From NCBI GenBank assembly GCA_016713175.1, contig JADJPQ010000009.1:310001-374000 (forward strand): a DNA stretch of 64,000 nt. Reading direction: 5' to 3'. The position numbers and the translations under genes are program-made. The notes beneath the pieces are model-generated. The model was not told the origin of the DNA. It was given only the letters and a program-made list of their open reading frames with translations, and made no database searches. The stretch is from Planctomycetota bacterium. Its GTDB lineage: Bacteria; Planctomycetota; UBA1135; UBA2386. Positions 33,236-41,200 of the stretch are shown here, piece after piece (positions within the stretch are counted from its first letter, which is position 1; each line of letters starts with the position of its first letter).

Positions 33236-34696
33236 ATGGATCCGATCGCCGCATTCGTGCTGCCCGGAGCGTTCATCGCTGTGCCGGCAGCAGTGCGGCT
33301 GGCGGATCCGTTCGTCGACACCGGCGAACAGCGATTCGGTCGCTGGCGGGTGGTCTGGCTCGCGTGGTTCCCCGCGGCGACCGCACTGTTCGCGTCGTTT
33401 CAGAGCCAGCTTGGTGCATTGGCCGGATTACTGGCGGTGCCGTGGCTGCTGTGGACGGTTTTCGTCGCGTTGCTCGGCATGCTGCGCGCGGCCGAACGCG
33501 GTGGCGGACCGTGGGCCGAAGTGGCGATCGACGCGGGACTCGTCTATCTGGCGATCGGCGGCGTCTGGTTGCTGGCGGCGCGCGTCGGCGTGCCGTTGCT
33601 CGGCTTCGAAGAACCGTGGGTGTCGCTGACCGCCGCGCACTTCCACTTTGCCGGACCGGTCCTGCCGATCGTGACTGGTTCGCTGGCGCGACGATTGCCG
33701 GGCATGTTCGGCGAACTGGCGTCCGCGGGCGTCGTGATCGGTGTGCCACTGGTGGCCATCGGGATCACCTGCGGCCATCGCGCCGGGTTGGTGTTGGCGG
33801 AGTTCGCGTGCGCGATGGTGCTGATCGTGGCGACTCTGGCGGTGGCCGTGTCTGCCGCGTTCGTTGCCTGGCGCGAACGGTTGGCGGCGCGAATGTGCCT
33901 GCTGCTGACGTCGTTGAGCCTGACGTTCGGCATGACGGCCGCCACATTGTGGGCGATGCAGCGAGGTTTCCCGGCCGCGACGGCGGACCTGTTCGTGTGG
34001 GACGTGGAAGACATGCTGCGGTGGCACGCGCCGCTGCAGGTGATGGCGTGCATGGCCGCATTGGCCGGGCTCTCGTTGCTCGCGCGACCGGCGGCGGTGC
34101 CGGCGATGGAGATCCTGTTGCCGTGGCTTGGTGATCGGCCGCGCGACGGCGTGTGGGATGGCCGGGCGTTTGGTCCGGACGTCACTCCCGGAACGGCTGG
34201 CGTGGCCACCGATCGCCACGAACTCGAACTGCCAACGGAGGCGCCGGGTCCGCCGTTGGCGAACGGCCCATTCCGCCGCGCCGCGACCGCGGCCCTCTGC
34301 TACCGGTCGTTTCCGCTGAACATGCTGGTCGGCCTGCGCGAACCAGGACCGGTGCACGTCGGCGAAACCGTGCGGGCCCGCTATCGGCTGCTGTCGTTCC
34401 TGCAGATCGTGTTCGCCGCGCGCGTGATCGACGTCTTCGACAGCGAACGCGATGGCGTGCACCGAACCGGGTTCACCTACCGGACCTTGGTCGGTCATCC
34501 CGAATGCGGCGTCGAGACGTTCGCGATCGAGAAGGAACTGACCACCGGCAAGGTCCGCGCCGTGCTGTTCGCGCACAGTCGCTGTGCCACCACGTTGTCC
34601 CGGCTGCTGCGACCGATGTGCCGACGGCTGCAACTCGCGGCGGGTCGCGCCGCGGTCGCCAACTTGCGGACGATCGCACTCGGGCATCGCGCCTGA
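33236..34696 (+). CDS. YndJ-like membrane protein fused to DUF1990 domain
   Basis: 486 residues. The first 290 residues hold eight to nine hydrophobic segments with the short motif AAHFHFAGPVLPI near residue 135, which is characteristic of YndJ-type proteins. The C-terminal 180 residues resemble DUF1990: YRSFPLNMLVGLREPGPVHVG, then a region with RYRLLSFLQIVFAARVIDVF and FTYRTLVGHPECGVETFAIEK. The start at 33236 follows the end of non-homologous upstream frame and lies 88 bases from the divergent DUF445 gene. The function of either domain is not established; the C-terminal fold suggests binding of a lipid-like ligand. Confidence 0.65.
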   Translation: MDPIAAFVLPGAFIAVPAAVRLADPFVDTGEQRFGRWRVVWLAWFPAATALFASFQSQLGALAGLLAVPWLLWTVFVALLGMLRAAERGGGPWAEVAIDAGLVYLAIGGVWLLAARVGVPLLGFEEPWVSLTAAHFHFAGPVLPIVTGSLARRLPGMFGELASAGVVIGVPLVAIGITCGHRAGLVLAEFACAMVLIVATLAVAVSAAFVAWRERLAARMCLLLTSLSLTFGMTAATLWAMQRGFPAATADLFVWDVEDMLRWHAPLQVMACMAALAGLSLLARPAAVPAMEILLPWLGDRPRDGVWDGRAFGPDVTPGTAGVATDRHELELPTEAPGPPLANGPFRRAATAALCYRSFPLNMLVGLREPGPVHVGETVRARYRLLSFLQIVFAARVIDVFDSERDGVHRTGFTYRTLVGHPECGVETFAIEKELTTGKVRAVLFAHSRCATTLSRLLRPMCRRLQLAAGRAAVANLRTIALGHRA

Positions 34697-34773
34697 GGAC
34701 AGTTGCATGGGTTCGAACCGCGGCGATGCCGGTCCCGTTGACGGCGGACTCACCCAGCCCTCTGGAGTCCTGC

Positions 34774-35907
34774 ATGCTTCGGTCTTCTTGGTTCGTCGGT
34801 CTTGTTGTCCTCGGAATTGCATGGCCACTCGCGGCGCAGGATGTCGCGGTTCGGTCGCCGGAGCCGTCGCTGGCGGTGCTGGCGACCGATGCGCGTGGGG
34901 CGCTGCTGCTGGCACAGCAATGGCTGGTCGCGCACCAGGAAACGGCCGGGAACTGGGACGCGGACGGGTTCATGCAGCACGACACCTCAGGGGCACCATG
35001 CGACGGCCCCGGCAATCCGACCGGCGATGTCGCGGTGACCGGCCTGGCGCTATTGGCCCTGGCAGCGGATGGCAGTGATCTGCGAACCGGGCCCCAGCAG
35101 GCCGCGATCGCCCGCGGCGTTGGCTGGTTGCAGGCCCAGCAGCAGCAGAGCGGCCTGTTCGGCGAGGCCGCCAGTCACGACTACATCTACGGCCACGCGA
35201 TCGCGACGTTCGCCATCTGCGAACTCAGCAGCAGCGGCGACGCCGCGGTGCGCGCCGCGGCGCAGCGAGGACTCGATCACCTCGAACACCACCGCAATCC
35301 AAATGCCGTCTGGCGCTATCAGCCCCGTGATGGCGACAACGACACGTCGGTGACCTCGTGGTGTGTGGCTGCCTGTGCGGCCGGACAGCGGGCGGGTCTG
35401 CGGATTGCGCCGGGTACGTTCGAGGCGGTCGAGGGTTGGCTCGTCGCGGTGACCGACGATGCCGGGCGAGCCGGCTACGCGCGCCGAGCCGAGCCGTCCT
35501 CGCGCCTGATCGGCGATCATGCGAAGCGCTTTCCGCCGGAGAAGGGCGAGGCGATGACCGCGGCGGCATTGGCGAGTCGGCTGCGCATCGGCCAGACCGC
35601 AACCGAGGAGCCTCTGCTCGAAGTCGCCGCCGGCTTGCTGCTCGCGCGCATGCCGACGTGGGATCCGGCCGCAGGTACGATCGACGAGTACTACTGGTAC
35701 CACGGAACCCAGGCGCTCTGCGGAATCGGCGGTGAACCGTTCGCGCAGTGGGCGCGCCAATTGGGGCCGATGCTGGTGACCGCACAACGGCGCGACGGCC
35801 ACGCCAAGGGCTCGTGGGATCCGATCGGCGTCTGGGGTCAGTCGGGTGGACGCGTCTACGCGACCGCGATCCTGGCGTTGGCGCTGCAGCCGATCGCGCG
35901 CGCCTGA
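34774..35907 (+). CDS. Secreted protein with squalene-cyclase/prenyltransferase-like helical repeats
   Basis: 377 residues with signal peptide (SWFVGLVVLGIAWPLAAQD). The body is an alpha/alpha barrel of repeats resembling terpene cyclases and prenyltransferases: GVGWLQAQQQQSGLFGEA, YGHAIATFAICELS, GLDHLEHHRNPNAVWRY and DNDTSVTSWCVAACAAG can be aligned to each other. The catalytic DxDD of squalene-hopene cyclase is not seen, and the protein is exported, so it is probably not a cyclase. Such secreted proteins are numerous in planctomycetes, with no proven role. A strong hairpin follows the stop. Confidence 0.72.
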   Translation: MLRSSWFVGLVVLGIAWPLAAQDVAVRSPEPSLAVLATDARGALLLAQQWLVAHQETAGNWDADGFMQHDTSGAPCDGPGNPTGDVAVTGLALLALAADGSDLRTGPQQAAIARGVGWLQAQQQQSGLFGEAASHDYIYGHAIATFAICELSSSGDAAVRAAAQRGLDHLEHHRNPNAVWRYQPRDGDNDTSVTSWCVAACAAGQRAGLRIAPGTFEAVEGWLVAVTDDAGRAGYARRAEPSSRLIGDHAKRFPPEKGEAMTAAALASRLRIGQTATEEPLLEVAAGLLLARMPTWDPAAGTIDEYYWYHGTQALCGIGGEPFAQWARQLGPMLVTAQRRDGHAKGSWDPIGVWGQSGGRVYATAILALALQPIARA

Positions 35908-35928
35908 CTCTCCGGCGTACGAAAAAGC

Positions 35929-35960
35929 GCCGCGCGAGTGCCCGTTCGCACTCGCGCGGC
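35929..35960. terminator. Perfect 12-bp stem hairpin behind 34774-35907
   Basis: GCCGCGCGAGTG (35929-35940) pairs perfectly with CACTCGCGCGGC (35949-35960) across an 8-base loop, 21 bases behind the stop. The only homopolymer run is A5 just before the stem on the plus strand, that is a T-run for minus-strand transcripts, although no minus-strand gene ends here. It probably ends plus-strand transcription with the GC stem alone. Confidence 0.6.
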
Positions 35961-36028
35961 CATCCCCATGAAGTCTCTGGCGCGCCCGCGGCCCTTGCTC
36001 GCCGCAGGCGCCCGTCATGCACAACGTA

Positions 36029-36100
36029 GGAATGGCTGGAATCACGCCATTCCGGACATGCTGTTCATGAAAATGCCGGAACCAGCCCGGCGTACCGGGC
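36029..36100 (+). promoter_or_regulatory. Structured leader of the sigma-factor fusion gene
   Basis: Two further perfect hairpins lie just before the next gene: GGAATGGC/GCCATTCC (36029-36053, 9-base loop) and GCCCGG/CCGGGC with a CGTA tetraloop (36085-36100), the latter ending 3 bases before the proposed ATG. With the hairpin at 35929 they make a row of stems over 170 bases. The last stem would hide the ribosome site of the start at 36104, so either translation is controlled or the true start is a later ATG (36137 or 36173). Confidence 0.4.
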
Positions 36101-36103
36101 CAG

Positions 36104-38704
36104 ATGCCTGACGAAGAACGCGCCGCGGTGGCATTGATGCCGCCGACGATGACCTGCGACCCGACCAGTTCGATGGCCCTGCTGCTTGCCGATGCCGGCC
36201 TCGTGCGGCGCCTGGCCAGGTCGTTGACACAGGACCGTCATGATGCCGACGATCTGGCGCAAGAAGCTTGTTTGCAGGCACTTAGGTCGCCACCTTTGCG
36301 CACGGACAACTTGCGCGGGTGGCTGCTGACGGTGATGCAGAACTTGCTGCGCCAGCGCCACCGCGCCGGCCATCGTCGACAACAGCGCGAACAGCAGGCT
36401 CCCCGGAAAGACCACGCGCCCGCGACCGCCGATCTGGTCGAACGCGCCTCGACGCATCGCACCGTCGTCGATGCGGTGATCGCGCTCGAGGAGCCGTACC
36501 GGACCGTCGTGCTGTTGCGGTTCTTCGAAGAACTGCCGCCACGCGCGATCGCCGAGCGCCTCGCGGTGCCAGTGGCGACGGTGCACACCCGAATCACCCG
36601 CGGTCTCGAGCGCCTGCGCGCGCATCTCGATCGCACTCGCGGCCGGCGCCAGTGGTGCGCGGCCCTGGCGCCGCTGCCGGGATTGGCAGTGGCCGTTCCT
36701 TCGCTCGGAGTTCTCGCGATGAAAGGCAAGTCCCTGGCCGTTGCGGCGGCAGTCCTGGTGTCCGCAACGGCGGTGTTCTTCGGCTCGGACTGGCTGGCAT
36801 CGGGCGCATCGGCGACGCCTGGACCGGCTACTGCTGGCCCGGCGCCGGTGACCGCCGAGCCGCCGGCGAACCGGACGGTGTCGGCGCCGATCGAAACGAG
36901 CGTGCCCGAACGGCAACCGGTGGCGGTGGCGGCGCCGACCGGAAAGCCCGAGGTTTCGGTGGCGCGCCGCCTGCGCGGTCGTGTCGTCGATGGCGACGGT
37001 CGGGCGGCGGCGAACTTGCCGGTGACGCAGGCCAGTACCGACGGCGTGGTCGCAGACGCGGCCCCGACTGCGCGTGCCGCCGGCGACGGGAGCTTCGAAC
37101 TGACCCTGGTGCCGGGCAGTGGTCGAGTCGTCGTCACCGACGATGGCTGGCAGACGGTGCTGAGTCCGATGCTGCAGGCCGGCGAGCCGCCGCAGTTCGG
37201 CCTGGTCGTCGCCGCGCCGGCGGTTGCGCTGGCGGGCGCGGTTCGCGGTCCGGACGGGCAACCGATTGCCGACGCCCGGGTCCAGGTCGTGTGGCCCGCG
37301 GACCTGCGCAGCCGGTTGACCGACATCCACGATGCCTCGGCTCCCGTCGAGTTGCAGGCGCGCAGCCGCGGCGATGGCGCGTTCGCGCTGCTGGCGGCCG
37401 CGGTGCGCGGGGCGCAGTTGCTGACCACAGCCCAGGGCTGGCTGCCGGATCGCCGGCCGCTGCCGGACTTCTCCGATCGAGCGCTCGCGATCACGCTGCA
37501 GTCGCCGGCCGGCAAAGCCGGTTCGGTGCTGGGGCAGGTGATCGACCCGCGCGGTGTGCCGGTCGCCAAGGCCGCCGTCGGCCTCGGGCGCGAGAACGTG
37601 CGCACCGACGAGCTGGGCAACTTCGTGATTCCGGACTCGGCCGAGGCGGACGAACTGGTGGCCGCCGCCGTCGGCTTCCGGGCCTGCCGGTTGCCTCGGC
37701 CGACCGGTGGCTTCCCGCCGTTCGTGATGGTCGAACTCGGCGCGACGCCGCTGTCGATCCGCGGTCGCGTCGTCGATCACGAGGGCAAGGGCCTGGCCGA
37801 TGTCCGGGTGTGGCTGCTCGATGCGACGATCCTCAGCAGCGGTCGCGATCTCGCCGTCTGCGAAGGAGTCGCCGGCGGAGCGATGTCGATCGGCGAACTG
37901 ATGGCGCAGGTGCAATCGGGCAAGGTGCGTGACCCGGAGACGACGTTCCGCAACACGCCGACCGCCGCCTGGCCGTTTGCCGTGTCGGGCACCGATGGCT
38001 CGTTCGTGCTCGGTGGGCTCGAAGCGCGGACGTACGCACTGCGGGCGATGGATGCGCGGACGCTGCTGATGCACGACGTCGGTGAAGTGGAGGCCGGCCG
38101 CAGCGACCTGCAGATCCGGATGCCGACCGACACGCTGTTCGCGAGGGTGAGCGGCGTCGTCGTCGCGCGCAGCGGTGCGCCGGTGGCCGGCGTGCGCGTG
38201 CGCGTGCAATGCGACACCGTCCGGGTCGGCGACACCAACCTGCACGGCAGCTCGATCGCGACGACGACGACCGATGCCGAAGGGCGGTTCGCGCTGACCG
38301 ATGTGCCGAAGACGCGCGCCTATCTGCGGCTCGATGGCGAAGTGATCCTGCCCGTCGAGTTCGGCCGCGACGCTGCCGGCGGACTGCTCGAGCTGAGCCA
38401 CGGCGATGCCGAACGGCTGCGTATCGAAGTCGGTGTGCGCGTGCACGTGCAGATCGAACTCGGCGACCGTGCCTCCGCGGATGAGTTCCTGGTGCTCGAC
38501 GAACGCGATGAGCCGATCACCATCAACATCTTCACCGGCCGCGGGCGGCGCGAGCAGCAGCGAGTCGAACTGAACGACGGCCGGTCGGTGGTGTTCGTGG
38601 TGCCCGATCACGCCAGGACGCTGGTGCTGCGCAAGGCCGGCACCGACGTGCGCCGTGAAGTGCTGAACCTGCGACCGGGTGAGGTCAACACGCTGCGGTT
38701 GTGA
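36104..38704 (+). CDS. ECF sigma factor fused to membrane helix and carboxypeptidase-regulatory-like repeats
   Basis: 866 residues in one uninterrupted frame. Sigma region 2 is at about 30-90 (DADDLAQEACLQALRSP, LRGWLLTVMQNLLRQ); region 4 at about 118-172 (LEEPYRTVVLLRFFEELPPRAIAERL, VPVATVHTRITRGLERLR). A basic junction leads into one membrane helix at about 209-228. A proline-rich spacer follows, then at least five carboxypeptidase-regulatory-like (CnaB-type) beta repeats starting near 271, 378, 474, 545 and 684, each opening with G-x-V-x-(D)-x-x-G-x-(P/G). The topology places a sigma factor inside and a beta-rich sensor-like rod outside. Release by proteolysis would be needed for action at distant promoters. 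Alternative starts exist at 36137 and 36173. Confidence 0.82.
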   Translation: MPDEERAAVALMPPTMTCDPTSSMALLLADAGLVRRLARSLTQDRHDADDLAQEACLQALRSPPLRTDNLRGWLLTVMQNLLRQRHRAGHRRQQREQQAPRKDHAPATADLVERASTHRTVVDAVIALEEPYRTVVLLRFFEELPPRAIAERLAVPVATVHTRITRGLERLRAHLDRTRGRRQWCAALAPLPGLAVAVPSLGVLAMKGKSLAVAAAVLVSATAVFFGSDWLASGASATPGPATAGPAPVTAEPPANRTVSAPIETSVPERQPVAVAAPTGKPEVSVARRLRGRVVDGDGRAAANLPVTQASTDGVVADAAPTARAAGDGSFELTLVPGSGRVVVTDDGWQTVLSPMLQAGEPPQFGLVVAAPAVALAGAVRGPDGQPIADARVQVVWPADLRSRLTDIHDASAPVELQARSRGDGAFALLAAAVRGAQLLTTAQGWLPDRRPLPDFSDRALAITLQSPAGKAGSVLGQVIDPRGVPVAKAAVGLGRENVRTDELGNFVIPDSAEADELVAAAVGFRACRLPRPTGGFPPFVMVELGATPLSIRGRVVDHEGKGLADVRVWLLDATILSSGRDLAVCEGVAGGAMSIGELMAQVQSGKVRDPETTFRNTPTAAWPFAVSGTDGSFVLGGLEARTYALRAMDARTLLMHDVGEVEAGRSDLQIRMPTDTLFARVSGVVVARSGAPVAGVRVRVQCDTVRVGDTNLHGSSIATTTTDAEGRFALTDVPKTRAYLRLDGEVILPVEFGRDAAGGLLELSHGDAERLRIEVGVRVHVQIELGDRASADEFLVLDERDEPITINIFTGRGRREQQRVELNDGRSVVFVVPDHARTLVLRKAGTDVRREVLNLRPGEVNTLRL

Positions 38705-38707
38705 ACT

Positions 38708-39403
38708 TCACGGCGCCGGCAACGTCGCCGCCTGCACATCGCGCAGCGTCGCCAGCACCGACTTCCGCAGCGGACGCAGCAGCGGATTCGACGCCAGTCT
38801 GATGCAGCGGCCGACCAGATCGGACGTGCGATCGACCAACGTGCGGGTGCGGCGATGGTCTGGCGACTCGTCGTACATCCAGAACAGCAGGAGCCCCATC
38901 CGGTAGGTCCACAGCAGTCCTGGGAGTTCCTGCGCGAGATCGTTCGGCACCCGCACCTTGGCGCCGGCCAGGACCTGCGCGAACACCGCCTCGCCTTCGC
39001 GTCGCCAGTTCGCGTTCTGGGCGTGGAACGGATTCATCGGGCTCTTCGGGTCCGCCGCGGTCTGGAACATCAGCACCGCGAAGCGATGGTAGGGCGCGAT
39101 CACGTCGATCCAGGTGTGCAGCACGCCGCGCAACCGATCCTCCAGCGAACGACGCGTCGCCAGCACCGGCTGCACCGCGGCCAGATGCGCGGTATGCACC
39201 TCGCGATAGAACTCCTGCAACAGCAGTTCCTTGCTGGCGAAGTAGTAGTAGGCGTTGCCGAGCGCGACGCCGGCGCGTTCGGCGACCAGCCGCATCGTGG
39301 TCGCTTCATAGCCCTGTTCGCGGAACAGCTCGAGGGCTGCTGCCAGGATGCGTTGGCGGGTGCGTTCGCCCTTCTTGGTGCCATCGCCGGTCGGTTCGGT
39401 CAT
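38708..39403 (-). CDS. TetR/AcrR family transcriptional regulator
   Basis: 231 residues. The N-terminal helix-turn-helix is standard: TRQRILAAALELFREQGYEATTMRLVAERAGVALGNAYYYFASKELLLQEF lies at about 15-65. The ligand-binding part is helical with several aromatic residues (FAVLMFQTAADPKSPMNPF) and YRMGLLLFWMYDESPD, a pattern seen in regulators that bind hydrophobic ligands. It overlaps the DCC gene upstream by ATGA and is the last gene of a three-gene unit. Two identical-type palindromes upstream of that unit (40223 and 40279) are likely its operators, giving autorepression. Confidence 0.88.
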   Translation of the reverse strand: MTEPTGDGTKKGERTRQRILAAALELFREQGYEATTMRLVAERAGVALGNAYYYFASKELLLQEFYREVHTAHLAAVQPVLATRRSLEDRLRGVLHTWIDVIAPYHRFAVLMFQTAADPKSPMNPFHAQNANWRREGEAVFAQVLAGAKVRVPNDLAQELPGLLWTYRMGLLLFWMYDESPDHRRTRTLVDRTSDLVGRCIRLASNPLLRPLRKSVLATLRDVQAATLPAP

Positions 39404-39771
39404 CGGCGCTGCACGGTAGCCGCGCGCAGGCCGGCGACCACGGCGAACAGCCGTTCGGCCCATGGGCGGAGTCGCGGACCGGCCAGCCGCAGCGACCACG
39501 CCCGCCAGCTGCGCAGCGCCCACAGGCACGTGATCCAGGCATCGGTGCCGCGCCAGATCGCGCCTTCGGCGGAGACCACGGTGATCTCCCGCAGCAGGTC
39601 TTCGGCGCGCAGCGGACAGCCGGCCTGGTTCGGCGACTGCGCCGGCACGCAGTACACCGGCACGTACTGCGGTTGGCGCTCCAGCCAATCGGCGACGCGG
39701 CGGCACAGTCCGCACTCGGCGTCGAAGAACACCGTCAGGTGCGCGGGGATCGCCGGTGCGTCGTCGTTCAC
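39400..39771 (-). CDS. DCC (DUF393) thiol-disulfide oxidoreductase-like protein
   Basis: 123 residues. The family motif D-x-x-C-x-x-C is at about 17-22: VFFDAECGLCRRVADWL. DCC proteins have a thioredoxin-like start and are thought to act in thiol chemistry, but few are characterised. The later aromatic stretch (AWITCLWALRSWRAWSLRL) matches the family's C-terminal part. It is coupled by ATGA overlaps on both sides, to the small membrane protein upstream and the TetR gene downstream. Confidence 0.83.
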   Translation of the reverse strand: MNDDAPAIPAHLTVFFDAECGLCRRVADWLERQPQYVPVYCVPAQSPNQAGCPLRAEDLLREITVVSAEGAIWRGTDAWITCLWALRSWRAWSLRLAGPRLRPWAERLFAVVAGLRAATVQRR

Positions 39772-40205
39772 GGGCCACCCGGCGTCGGGGTCGGCGCGAT
39801 CGGGGCCGGCGCGGCGCCCGGCAGATAGCCGGTCGGCGGCAACGGCGGCCGGGCACGGTCATAGCGCTTGTGCGCGCGGATCTTGCCGAACACGAACAGG
39901 TTGAAGAAGTGCATCACGCCCAGCACCACCAGCACCAGACCGACCTTGTTCGACAGCGCTTCGACGGCGCCGACGGCGTCGTCGACCGGATGGGCCAGCT
40001 TCAATGCCAGCGACACGTAGCCGAAGTTGATCAGGTAGAAACCGACCACCAGCAGGTGGTTGACCGAGTCGGCGAGTTCGGCACGACCGGCGAAGACATC
40101 GACCAGGAAGACGCGGCCGTTGCGATGCAGCGTGCGGGCGACCCAGACGGTCAGCGCGATGCTGAGGATCGTGTAGACTGCGTAGGTGTAGAGAGTCGGG
40201 TTCAT
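39768..40205 (-). CDS. Integral membrane protein, first gene of TetR/DCC operon
   Basis: 145 residues with three hydrophobic helices, at about 4-24, 47-68 and 87-108, and a proline-rich tail of 30 residues. The stretch FGYVSLALKLAHPVDD and the following VEALSNKVGLVLVVLGVMHFFNL are recognisably of one kind of small membrane protein that is often linked to DCC genes, but no function is known. It begins 18 bases from the first palindrome at 40223, so the operator overlaps its likely promoter or leader. Confidence 0.7.
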   Translation of the reverse strand: MNPTLYTYAVYTILSIALTVWVARTLHRNGRVFLVDVFAGRAELADSVNHLLVVGFYLINFGYVSLALKLAHPVDDAVGAVEALSNKVGLVLVVLGVMHFFNLFVFGKIRAHKRYDRARPPLPPTGYLPGAAPAPIAPTPTPGGP

Positions 40206-40222
40206 CAGTGGTTCCAGAGGAT

Positions 40223-40236
40223 TTGAACGTGTTCAA
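40223..40236. promoter_or_regulatory. TetR-type operator candidate 1
   Basis: TTGAACGTGTTCAA: perfect 6-base arms TTGAAC and GTTCAA around GT. It lies 18 bases upstream of the first gene of the TetR operon. Confidence 0.65.
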
Positions 40237-40278
40237 GAACGTCCAGGGCGGGCCGGACTTTCGCCGCCGCCGATTTTC

Positions 40279-40292
40279 TTGAACATGTTCAA
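40279..40292. promoter_or_regulatory. TetR-type operator candidate 2
   Basis: TTGAACATGTTCAA: the same arms around AT, a perfect 14-base palindrome, 56 bases centre to centre from the first copy. It is also 99 bases before the divergent small gene at 40391, so one regulator could control both directions. Confidence 0.65.
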
Positions 40293-40390
40293 AATGGCGA
40301 GAGCGCGCCTGCCATGGGCGTCGCGGTCGCGGTCGCAGGCAGCTTCCAGAAAACGGGTTACGCTTGATCAGAACCCCGGAGAAACCCGCC

Positions 40391-40645
40391 ATGTGGAAAC
40401 CCCTGTCCCTGGGCCTCGGCCTGCTGTTGGCGACGCCGCACGAAGTGATCGCCGCCCCGGCGGGTGGTGACCTGGCCCAGCATCCGCCAGCCGCGGCAAC
40501 CCACCATCGCCTGGCGATGCGCCACGTGGGCGCGCGTTCGGTCGGGACCGTTCGACCGGAGGTGCAAGTCGTCGAGGTCAGCGCTTCGCGCGGCAAGGCG
40601 ACGGCGCGGCCAGCGGTGCTGCGGCGGATGCGCGTGCGGCGCTGA
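40391..40645 (+). CDS. Small secreted protein candidate, unknown
   Basis: 84 residues. The N-terminus MWKPLSLGLGLLLATPHEVIAAPAGG looks like a short signal peptide, and the rest is basic and alanine-rich without recognisable domains. An in-frame ATG 27 bases earlier gives a poorer signal. Support comes from its divergent position behind the twin palindromes. The 200 bases after it hold no convincing gene. It may not be translated. Confidence 0.35.
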   Translation: MWKPLSLGLGLLLATPHEVIAAPAGGDLAQHPPAAATHHRLAMRHVGARSVGTVRPEVQVVEVSASRGKATARPAVLRRMRVRR

Positions 40646-40852
40646 GCGCCGCTTCGATCAGGACGACGTGCTGAGACCGAACGAGCCGACGAACTCGGTG
40701 TCGTCGCCGGAGTTCAGCGCTTCTTTGGCATCGCCGAGCGACCGCACATGCAGGCCAACGCTGGCGGTCCACGGCCCGAGGCGCGTCCGGTCGTCTGAAG
40801 TCGATCGCACCGACTGGTTGCTGCCGGTGTCGCATTCGCCGACACTCCGGCG

Positions 40853-41200
40853 ATGGCTGGCTTGGTCTACGACTCCGCGCATGGACGCATGTGCCCGCGC
40901 TGCCGCAAGCCGCAGGCGAAGTGCCGCTGCGCCGAACAGATCGCCGCCGCCACCCGGCCGGTCGGCGACGGCATCGTGCGTGTGCGGCGCGAACTCCGGA
41001 ACGGCAAGCCGCTCACCGTCGTACTCGGGCTGCCGCTGCGTGCGGACGAACTGACCGAACTGGCGCGCAAGCTGAAGCAGGGTTGCGGCAGCGGTGGCAC
41101 GGCCAAGGATGGTCAGATCGAGATCCAGGGCGATCACCGCGACAAGGTCGTCGCCACACTGCAGGGTGCTGGCTATACGGTCAAACTCGCCGGCGGCTGA
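40853..41200 (+). CDS. yciH: SUI1/eIF1-like translation factor, YciH type
   Basis: 115 residues. YciH is the bacterial relative of eukaryotic eIF1 and improves start-site fidelity in some bacteria. The N-terminal arm has CPRCRKPQAKCRC, a cysteine cluster seen in many bacterial forms. The SUI1 core follows at about 40-113 (VRVRRELRNGKPLTVVLGLP, ELARKLKQGCGSGGTAKDGQIEIQGDHRDKV), with the hallmark GCG(S/G)GG(T)xK. Length is normal. Its stop directly abuts the stop of the converging membrane protein gene (41200 against 41201), with no spacer. Confidence 0.9.
   Translation: MAGLVYDSAHGRMCPRCRKPQAKCRCAEQIAAATRPVGDGIVRVRRELRNGKPLTVVLGLPLRADELTELARKLKQGCGSGGTAKDGQIEIQGDHRDKVVATLQGAGYTVKLAGG

Noticed and set aside
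34700..34730. GGTTCGAACC resembling a tRNA T-loop
   Set aside because: No acceptor stem, anticodon arm or CCA context fits around it.
35921..35960. Minus-strand intrinsic terminator (stem followed by T5 on the minus strand)
   Set aside because: No minus-strand gene ends here, so the T-run is probably chance and the stem serves the plus-strand gene.
40658..41137. 159-residue minus-strand frame opposite the SUI1 gene
   Set aside because: The SUI1 motif on the plus strand is diagnostic; the opposite frame has no recognisable pattern.
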